Source: AC-32 sp963765785 (lineage in GTDB: Bacteria > Actinomycetota > Thermoleophilia > Gaiellales > Gaiellaceae). From it: a stretch of DNA of 64,000 nt. The notes under the pieces are model-generated. The model saw nothing but the letters and a program-made list of their open reading frames with translations. It ran no database searches and had not been told where the DNA came from. Numbering within the stretch: the first letter of the stretch is position 1; each line of letters starts with the position of its first letter. Made by a program: the position numbers and the translations under genes. This document shows, in pieces, positions 58,186 to 64,000 of this stretch. The stretch spans positions 1-64,000 of the forward strand of contig CAVXXW010000022.1 of the NCBI GenBank assembly GCA_963765785.1, in the 5' to 3' direction.

Positions 58186-59181
58186 ATGGCTGAGATCCAC
58201 GTCATGCGGGAGGGCTTCCTCCCGCCGAAGCAGCCGCCTCGGCGGCACCTGATCTCGATCGGCGACCTCGCGCGCGACGACGTCGAGCGCCTGCTGGGGA
58301 CCGCACAGAGCTTCTCGCGGAGCCTCGAGCGCGAGGTGAAGAAGCTGCCGACGCTGCGCGGCCGGACGGTCGTGAACGTCTTCTACGAGTCGTCGACGCG
58401 CACGTCGTCGAGCTTCGAGCTGGCGGCGAAGCGCCTGAGCGCCGACACGATGTCGATCAAGGCCGCCGGCTCGTCGGTCGACAAGGGCGAGTCGCTGAAG
58501 GACACCGCGCTGACACTCGGCGCGTACGACCCGGACGTGATCGTGATCCGGCACCCGCAGATCGGTGCCCCGCAGCTGGTCGCGCGGTACACGGACGCGC
58601 ACGTCGTCAACGCGGGCGACGGCAAGCACCAGCACCCGACCCAGGCGCTGCTCGACCTCTACACGATCCAGGACGAGCTCGGCCGGATCGAGGGCGTCCA
58701 TGTCGCCATCGTCGGGGACGTGCTCCACTCGCGGGTCGCGCGCTCGAACGTCCAGGCGCTGGCGCTGATGGGCGCCAAGGTGACGCTGGTCGGCCCGCCG
58801 CCGCTGATCCCGCGCGGGATCGAGGCGATGGGCTGCGAGATCTCGCATGACATCGGCGCGATTGCGGACGCCGACGTCGTCTACGTCTTGCGCATGCAGC
58901 GCGAGCGGATGCAGGAAGGCGCCAACTACGTGCCGTCGCTGCGCGAGTACACCGAGCGCTGGGGCGTGACGCCGGAGCGGATCCGTCCCGGCCAGAAGGT
59001 GATGCACCCGGGGCCGATGAACCGCGGCGTCGAGATCGACCCGCGCGTCGCCGACGCGGACGAGGCGCTGATCGAGCAGCAGGTGCGGGCGGGCTTGGTG
59101 GTCCGGATGGCGGTGCTCTACGACCTGCTCACGACCGGCCCGGTCCCCGTCGAGGCCGCCGAGCCGCTGGAGGTGGCCTGA
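58186..59181 (+). CDS. pyrB: Aspartate carbamoyltransferase catalytic subunit
   Basis: A 331-residue ATCase: the carbamoyl-phosphate loop FYESSTRTSSSF, the mobile-loop KGESLKDT, GDGKHQHPTQ and LRMQRERM are diagnostic. It makes N-carbamoyl-aspartate in de novo UMP synthesis. No pyrI regulatory subunit is adjacent, so control is probably by PyrR. ATG 58186 follows TTGGAGGATCACC. It overlaps pyrC by 1 nt. Confidence 0.96.
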   Translation: MAEIHVMREGFLPPKQPPRRHLISIGDLARDDVERLLGTAQSFSRSLEREVKKLPTLRGRTVVNVFYESSTRTSSSFELAAKRLSADTMSIKAAGSSVDKGESLKDTALTLGAYDPDVIVIRHPQIGAPQLVARYTDAHVVNAGDGKHQHPTQALLDLYTIQDELGRIEGVHVAIVGDVLHSRVARSNVQALALMGAKVTLVGPPPLIPRGIEAMGCEISHDIGAIADADVVYVLRMQRERMQEGANYVPSLREYTERWGVTPERIRPGQKVMHPGPMNRGVEIDPRVADADEALIEQQVRAGLVVRMAVLYDLLTTGPVPVEAAEPLEVA

Positions 59182-60482
59182 TGCTCTACTCGCGCAACGG
59201 CCGCAAGGACGACCTCGTCGTCCACGGCGCCCGCGTGCTCGACCCGGCCGAAGGCGTCGACGCTGTGATGGACGTCCGGGTCGACAAGGGCGTGATCGCC
59301 CAGCTCGGCGCCGAGCTCGAAGCGAACGGCCACCGTGTGGTCGAGGGACAGGGGTTCGTCCTGGCGCCGGCATTCGTCGACCCGCACGTGCACCTGCGCG
59401 TGCCGGGCGGGGAGGACGAGGAGACGATCGCGTCCGGCACCGACGCGGCGGCGGCCGGCGGCTACTGCGCGATCCTCGCGATGCCGAACACCGACCCGGT
59501 CGTCGACTCGGCCGCGGTGCTCGGCTCGCTGATCGAGGACGCGAAGGCGCAGGCGACCGTTCCGGTCGGGTTCCTCGCGGCGATCACGCGCGGGCAGGAA
59601 GGCGCGGAGCTGACCGAGATGGCGGAGCTCGCCGACCAGGGCGCGGCCGGGTTCACGGACGACGGCCGGCCGCTCGTCGCGCCGGGGCTGATGCGCCGGG
59701 CGCTCCAGTACCACCGGATCACCGGCCGGAGGCTCGCGCTTCATTGCGAGGAGCCGACGCTCTCCAAGGGCGGGCAGATGCACGAAGGCGCGGTCTCCGC
59801 GGAGCTCGGCTTCGCCGGCTACCCGTCGGTCGCCGAGAGCCTGATGGTCGAGCGCGACCTCTCGCTCGCCGCCTACGAGCAGGCGCCGCTGCATTTGCTG
59901 CACCTGTCGGCGCGCGAGTCTGTGGACGCGCTCCGCGCCGCGCAGGCGAAGGGCGTCGGGGCGACAGCCGAGGTCACGCCGCACCACCTCTGCCTGACCG
60001 ACGAGGCCGTTCGCTCGCTCGACTCGAACGTGAAGATGAACCCGCCGCTCCGGTCGGCGGACGACCGCGCGGCGCTGATCGAAGGCCTGCGCGACGGGAC
60101 GATCGGCTCAGTCGCCACCGATCACGCGCCGCACGCGCGGCACGAGAAGGAGGTGCCGTTCGAGGCGGCGCCGTTCGGCGTGACCGGGCTCGAGACGGCG
60201 TTCGGCGCGCTCTGCACCCAGCTCGTCGAGCCGGGGCTGCTCCCGCTCGAGACGCTTCTGGAGCGGATGTCCTCAGGGCCGGCGCGCGCCTACGGGCTCG
60301 AGCCGCCACGGATCGCGGTCGGCGCGAAGGCGAACCTCGTCCTGCTCGACACCGCCGCCACCTGGCGCGTCGAGGAGGCGGGCTTCCGCTCCCGCTCAGC
60401 CAACTCGTGGCTCCTCGGCCAGACGCTGCGTGGGCGGCCGGTGCTGACGGTCGCGGCCGGGAAGGTCGTGCACGAGGCGTGA
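59181..60482 (+). CDS. pyrC: Dihydroorotase, type I
   Basis: A 433-residue amidohydrolase: the metal motif DPHVHLRVPG, AMPNTDPVVD, the later His in HCEEP and LHLLHLSAR, and the catalytic Asp in ATDHAPHARHEKE. It cyclises carbamoyl-aspartate to dihydroorotate. The usual carboxylated Lys of type-I enzymes is not obvious at the GAAGFTDDG position (Asp/Gly in its place), as in type-I bacterial DHOases that use Asp. Starts at ATG 59181, overlapping the pyrB stop. Confidence 0.95.
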   Translation: MLYSRNGRKDDLVVHGARVLDPAEGVDAVMDVRVDKGVIAQLGAELEANGHRVVEGQGFVLAPAFVDPHVHLRVPGGEDEETIASGTDAAAAGGYCAILAMPNTDPVVDSAAVLGSLIEDAKAQATVPVGFLAAITRGQEGAELTEMAELADQGAAGFTDDGRPLVAPGLMRRALQYHRITGRRLALHCEEPTLSKGGQMHEGAVSAELGFAGYPSVAESLMVERDLSLAAYEQAPLHLLHLSARESVDALRAAQAKGVGATAEVTPHHLCLTDEAVRSLDSNVKMNPPLRSADDRAALIEGLRDGTIGSVATDHAPHARHEKEVPFEAAPFGVTGLETAFGALCTQLVEPGLLPLETLLERMSSGPARAYGLEPPRIAVGAKANLVLLDTAATWRVEEAGFRSRSANSWLLGQTLRGRPVLTVAAGKVVHEA

Positions 60483-60991
60483 GCGTGGCCGAGGCGCAGC
60501 TCGAGACGTACGTCGGCGAGGTCGTCGAGGCGGTGGCGTCGGCTGCGCCGGTCGCCGGCGCGTTCTTCCTCGGGTCGGCGCTGCTCGGCGGCTTCGACCC
60601 CGCGACCAGCGACGTCGACCTGGTGGTCGTGGTCGAGCCGCCGCTCGATGCCGGGCGGCTCGTGTCGCGGCTCGACGAGCTCGGCACGCCGTTCCGGAAG
60701 CTCGAGCTCGTCGTCTACGCGCGCGGTGCGAAGCCGCCGGCGTACGAGCTGAACTACCCGGACGGGCCACGAGAGCCGGACTTCTGGTTCGTGCTCGACG
60801 CGGCGATCGCCCAGGAGCACGCCGTCGGCTGGCTCGAGCTACTCCAGCCGGTGAGCGACGGGGAGACGAGGCGGGCGGCCGGGGAGCTGCTCGCGTGGGC
60901 CGAGGAGCGTGGCGAAGCCGTGCACGCGGCACGGGCGCGCCACTACCTCGACAACGGGACGTGGATCACGAAAGAGGAGGCACGAGCATGA
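60479..60991 (+). CDS. Nucleotidyltransferase-domain protein inside the pyr operon
   Basis: A 170-residue protein whose core FFLGSALLGGFDPATSDVDLVVV is the GS-x10-DxD nucleotidyltransferase motif (two metal Asps) of the aminoglycoside adenylyltransferase-like group. A helical C-terminal part (AAGELLAWAEERGEAVHAARARHYL) follows. It is much shorter than AadA (about 260 residues). GTG 60479 overlaps pyrC by 4 nt and its stop overlaps carA by 4 nt, so it is a fixed operon member. A link to drug resistance is not supported; a role in nucleotide regulation is possible but unproved. Confidence 0.8.
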   Translation: MSVAEAQLETYVGEVVEAVASAAPVAGAFFLGSALLGGFDPATSDVDLVVVVEPPLDAGRLVSRLDELGTPFRKLELVVYARGAKPPAYELNYPDGPREPDFWFVLDAAIAQEHAVGWLELLQPVSDGETRRAAGELLAWAEERGEAVHAARARHYLDNGTWITKEEARA

Positions 60992-62031
60992 TCGGGTTCC
61001 TCGCGCTCGAGGACGGCACTGCCTTCTGGGGCGAGTCCGTGGGCGCAGACGGCTTCGCCTTCGGCGAGGCCGTCTTCACGACCTCGATGACGGGCTACCA
61101 GGAGGTGGTCACCGACCCGAGCTACGCGGAGCAGGTCGTCTGCTTCACGGCGCCGATGATCGGCAACTACGGCGTCGCGACCGACCGCTGCGAGTCGCGC
61201 CGCCCGCACGCGCGGGCGGTGGTGATGCGCGAGGCGCGGGGGCCCGCCTGGACCGACTGGCTGCACGAGCACGGCATCGTCGCGCTCTCCGGCATCGACA
61301 CGCGGTCGCTGGTCGTGCACCTGCGCGAGGCGGGGGCGATGCGCGCGGTCGCTGTCGCCGGCGACGGCTCGGTGGAAGAAGCGGTCGCCGCGGCGAAGGA
61401 GCAGCCCGCGATGGCCGGGCGTGCGCTGGCACCGACTGTCTCTGCGCCGGAGCCGTACGTCTACTCGGATGCAGGCATCGCCCGGATCGCGGTCGTCGAC
61501 TACGGCTGCAAGCGCTCGATCCTCGACCGGCTCGCGTTCGCGGGCGCCGCGGTGACGGTTTACCCGTACGACGCTGACCCCGACGAGCTCGTGCGCTTCG
61601 ACGGCGTGCTGCTCTCGAACGGCCCCGGCGACCCTGAGCCGCTCGCGGCCGAGGTCGAGGCGGTCCAGGCGCTGCTCGGCCGGGTACCGGTCTTCGGGAT
61701 CTGCCTCGGCCACCAGCTGCTCGCGCTCGCGACCGGGCACGAGACCTTCAAGCTGCCGTTCGGCCACCGTGGCGCGAACCACCCGGTGCTCGAGAAGCGG
61801 ACGAACCGGGTGCTCGTCACGAGTCAGAACCACGGCTTCGCGGTCGCGCGCTCGGACGCACCCGAGGTAACGCACGTCTCGCTCTACGACGGCACGGTCG
61901 AAGGGCTCGAGTTCCCGCAGCTGCGGGCGAGCTCGGTCCAGTTCCACCCGGAGGCGCGGCCCGGTCCGCACGACGCGTGGCCGCTGCTCTCCCGCTGGGT
62001 CGAGGGGGTGGCCCTTGCCGAGGCGGCGTGA
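60988..62031 (+). CDS. carA: Carbamoyl-phosphate synthase small (glutaminase) subunit
   Basis: A 347-residue CarA: the N-terminal domain MIGFLALEDGTAFWGES, VFTTSMTGYQEV and SGIDTRSLVVHLR, then a class-I glutaminase with the nucleophile Cys in FGICLGHQLLALA and the catalytic His/Glu in SVQFHPEA. It supplies ammonia from glutamine to CarB. ATG 60988 follows AAGAGGAGG and overlaps the nucleotidyltransferase stop by 4 nt. Confidence 0.96.
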   Translation: MIGFLALEDGTAFWGESVGADGFAFGEAVFTTSMTGYQEVVTDPSYAEQVVCFTAPMIGNYGVATDRCESRRPHARAVVMREARGPAWTDWLHEHGIVALSGIDTRSLVVHLREAGAMRAVAVAGDGSVEEAVAAAKEQPAMAGRALAPTVSAPEPYVYSDAGIARIAVVDYGCKRSILDRLAFAGAAVTVYPYDADPDELVRFDGVLLSNGPGDPEPLAAEVEAVQALLGRVPVFGICLGHQLLALATGHETFKLPFGHRGANHPVLEKRTNRVLVTSQNHGFAVARSDAPEVTHVSLYDGTVEGLEFPQLRASSVQFHPEARPGPHDAWPLLSRWVEGVALAEAA

Positions 62032-64000
62032 CATCCGCTCGGTCTGCCTGATCGGCTCCGGCCCGATCGTGATCGGGCAGGCCTGCGAGTTCGACTACGC
62101 GGGCTGCCAGGCGCTGAAGGTGCTGCGCGAGGACGGCTTCCGCACGATCGTCGTCAACTCGAACCCGGCGACGATCATGACCGACCCAGGCTTCGCCGAC
62201 CGCACGTACCTCGAGCCGCTGGACGCCGAGGCGGTGGCAGACGTGCTCGGCCGCGAGCGCCCGGACGCGCTGCTGCCGACGATGGGCGGCCAGACGGCGC
62301 TGAACATCGGTCTCGAGCTGGCCGAGACGGGTGTGCTCGAGGCGCTCGGGATCGAGCTGATCGGCGCGCCGCCCGAGGTGATCCGGCGCGCGGAGGACCG
62401 CGAGCTCTTCCGCGAGACGGTGCGCGAGGCCGGGCTGAAGGTGCCCGAGTCGCTCGTCGTCACCTCGCCGGCGGACGTGCCGGCCGACCTCTCGTTTCCG
62501 GTCATCCTCCGGCCCGCGTTCACACTCGGCGGGCACGGCGGCGGCACCGCGCGGAACCGGCGGGAGCTGGAGACGCTGCTCGACCGCGCGCTCCGCGAGA
62601 GCCCGGTCCACCAAGTGCTCGTCGAGGAGAACCTGACCGGCTGGGACGAGTTCGAGCTCGAGGTGATCCGCGACCGCAACGACAACGTCGTGATCGTCTG
62701 CTCGATCGAGAACCTCGACCCGATGGGCATCCACACGGGTGACTCGGTCACGGTCGCGCCGCAGATGACGCTTCCCGACGACGCCTACCAGGAGCTCCGC
62801 GACGCGGCCGCCGCGATCATCCGCGCGGTCGGCGTCGAGTGCGGCGGCTCGAACATCCAGTTTGCCCGCGAGCGGCAATCGGGCGACGTGCGCGTGATCG
62901 AGATGAATCCGCGCGTCTCCCGCTCCTCGGCGCTCGCCTCGAAGGCGACCGGCTATCCGATCGCGAAGGTCGCCGCGAAGCTCGCCGTCGGTTACACACT
63001 CGACGAGATCCCGAACGACCTGACGGGGACGACGCCGGCCAGCTTCGAGCCGACGCTCGACTATGTGGTTGTCAAGGTGCCGCGCTTCGCATTCGAGAAG
63101 TTCCCCGGCGCCGACACGACGCTCGGCACGCAGATGAAGTCGGTCGGCGAGGCGATGGGGATCGGCCGCACGTTCGGCGAGGCGTTCTCCAAGGCGCTGC
63201 GCTCGCGCGAGCTCGACGGCGGCGCGGTAACGCCGTGGGCCTCGCTCGGCGAGCCGCCCGAAGGGCTGCACCCCTGGTTCCGGGCCGAGCTCGAGCGCCT
63301 GCGGCTCGAGCCGATGAACCTCTCCGACCTAGTCGCGGACGACTGGCTGCGGCTGAAACGGCTCGGCCACTCCGACGCTGCGATCGCGAAGGCGTGCGGC
63401 GTGAGCGAGGAGCAGGCCCGCGCGGCGCGGCGGTCGTGGGGAGTACGTCCTGCGTACCGGCGCGTCGACTCCTGCGCCGCCGAGGTCGAGGCGGGGTCGA
63501 ACTACCTTTACTCCACCTGGGGCGAGGCGTCCGAGTGCAGGCCTACGGCCTCTAGCCACCACAACCGAGCGGCGGTTGTGATCTTGGGGTCCGGCCCGAA
63601 CCGGATCGGCCAGGGGATCGAGTTCGACTACTGCTGCGTCCACGCCGCGCGGAGCTTCCGCTCGCTCGGCTACGAGGCTGTAATGGTCAACTGCAACCCG
63701 GAGACCGTCTCGACCGACTACGACACCTCTGACCGGCTCTACTTCGAGCCGCTCGGCGTCGAGGAGGTCCTGGCCGTCTGCGAGCGCGAGCAGCCCGCGG
63801 GCGTCGTGATCCAGTTCGGCGGCCAGACGCCGCTCAAGCTGGCGCGCGCGATCGAGGCGGCAGGCTTCCGCATCCTCGGGACGCCGTTCGAGGCGGTCGA
63901 CCTCGCGGAGGACCGCGAGCGTTTCGCGGCGCTCTGCGACGGGCTCGAGATCAAGGTGCCGGAGTGGGGGATGGCCGCGACCGCCGACGAGGCTGTCGAG
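62015..64000 (+). CDS. carB: Carbamoyl-phosphate synthase large subunit, 3'-truncated by window edge
   Basis: The first 662 codons of CarB in one open frame to the last base. The start TTG 62015 (MPRRRDIRSVCLIGSGPIVIGQACEFDYAG) overlaps carA by 17 nt. The first ATP-grasp half (VEENLTGWDEFELEVI, EMNPRVSRSSALASKATGYPIAK) is normal. The oligomerisation domain looks shortened: only about 65 residues separate the ALRSRELDGG helix from PAYRRVDSCAAE. The second half begins VVILGSGPNRIGQGIEFDYCC and is cut by the window end. It makes carbamoyl phosphate for pyrimidine and arginine synthesis. Confidence 0.95.
   Translation, partial: MPRRRDIRSVCLIGSGPIVIGQACEFDYAGCQALKVLREDGFRTIVVNSNPATIMTDPGFADRTYLEPLDAEAVADVLGRERPDALLPTMGGQTALNIGLELAETGVLEALGIELIGAPPEVIRRAEDRELFRETVREAGLKVPESLVVTSPADVPADLSFPVILRPAFTLGGHGGGTARNRRELETLLDRALRESPVHQVLVEENLTGWDEFELEVIRDRNDNVVIVCSIENLDPMGIHTGDSVTVAPQMTLPDDAYQELRDAAAAIIRAVGVECGGSNIQFARERQSGDVRVIEMNPRVSRSSALASKATGYPIAKVAAKLAVGYTLDEIPNDLTGTTPASFEPTLDYVVVKVPRFAFEKFPGADTTLGTQMKSVGEAMGIGRTFGEAFSKALRSRELDGGAVTPWASLGEPPEGLHPWFRAELERLRLEPMNLSDLVADDWLRLKRLGHSDAAIAKACGVSEEQARAARRSWGVRPAYRRVDSCAAEVEAGSNYLYSTWGEASECRPTASSHHNRAAVVILGSGPNRIGQGIEFDYCCVHAARSFRSLGYEAVMVNCNPETVSTDYDTSDRLYFEPLGVEEVLAVCEREQPAGVVIQFGGQTPLKLARAIEAAGFRILGTPFEAVDLAEDRERFAALCDGLEIKVPEWGMAATADEAVE

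Noticed and set aside
60479..60991. Aminoglycoside/spectinomycin resistance gene
   Set aside because: It is much shorter than AadA, and the operon position in the pyrimidine pathway argues against a resistance role.
1..64000. CRISPR arrays, transposases, integrases, origins
   Set aside because: I saw no repeat-spacer pattern, transposase or recombinase motifs, or DnaA-box clusters; the small tRNA-linked islets are the only mobility hints.

Overview
The window looks like a chromosomal piece of a high-GC (roughly 70 percent) Actinomycetota, plausibly a deep-branching lineage such as Thermoleophilia. The pointers are pervasive GC-rich third codon positions, frequent GTG starts, an F420/LLM-type oxidoreductase, Gram-positive LexA boxes (CGAAC-N4-GTTCG), an actinobacterial PyrR leader and an Rv2613c-like HIT protein. 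The lineage is inferred. No CRISPR array, insertion sequence, integrase or replication origin was seen.

Layout. (1) 26-1806: tRNA-Gly(CCC) and a 44-nt copy of its 3' half flank a small islet with an SRPBCC protein and an epoxide-hydrolase-like enzyme. (2) 1859-21409: one run of 19 co-directional genes, most overlapping start-to-stop. It holds a three-subunit molybdenum hydroxylase with a CoxG-like protein, an LLM oxidoreductase, M20- and M24-fold hydrolases whose metal ligands look degenerate, a FAH-family enzyme, a DRE-TIM aldolase/lyase, a flavoprotein, a TIM-barrel isomerase, two ketopantoate-reductase-like enzymes and a full branched-chain-type (LIV) ABC importer. It reads as an uptake-plus-catabolism system for an unknown, probably N-containing, substrate. 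(3) 21406-28761, minus: a second LIV importer (livG frameshifted), a kynureninase-like PLP enzyme and tryptophan 2,3-dioxygenase. (4) 28800-31686: aldo/keto reductase, ornithine-cyclodeaminase-like and threonine-dehydratase-like genes.

(5) 31766-45870: cell-envelope and housekeeping genes, including a CHAP protein, a beta-propeller, an orphan contractile-tail sheath protein, hemA-hemL, an L,D-transpeptidase, CorA, an MFS exporter, a repeat-containing membrane protein, an S53 peptidase, a PAS-LuxR regulator and tRNA-Arg(CCG). (6) 45861-56918: a second MFS exporter, a dgcA/dgcN-like D-glutamate pair, a secreted glycosidase-like protein, tandem M29 aminopeptidases, an SOS-controlled LysM gene, a decayed HD-GYP gene, RNase Z and a methyltransferase. 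(7) 56929-64000: a GyrI-like protein, then the pyrimidine operon pyrR-pyrB-pyrC-(nucleotidyltransferase)-carA-carB behind a PyrR-binding leader; carB runs off the window.

The recurring theme is scavenging and turnover of amino-acid-like compounds: two LIV importers, peptidase-fold enzymes, tryptophan oxidation, D-glutamate metabolism and aminopeptidases. Several genes have reading-frame or start-codon anomalies (panE-like at 13775, livG at 23870, MFS at 41461, HD-GYP at 53896, methyltransferase at 56187, pyrR at 57428-57481). These may be real decay, rare start codons or assembly indels; raw reads would decide.
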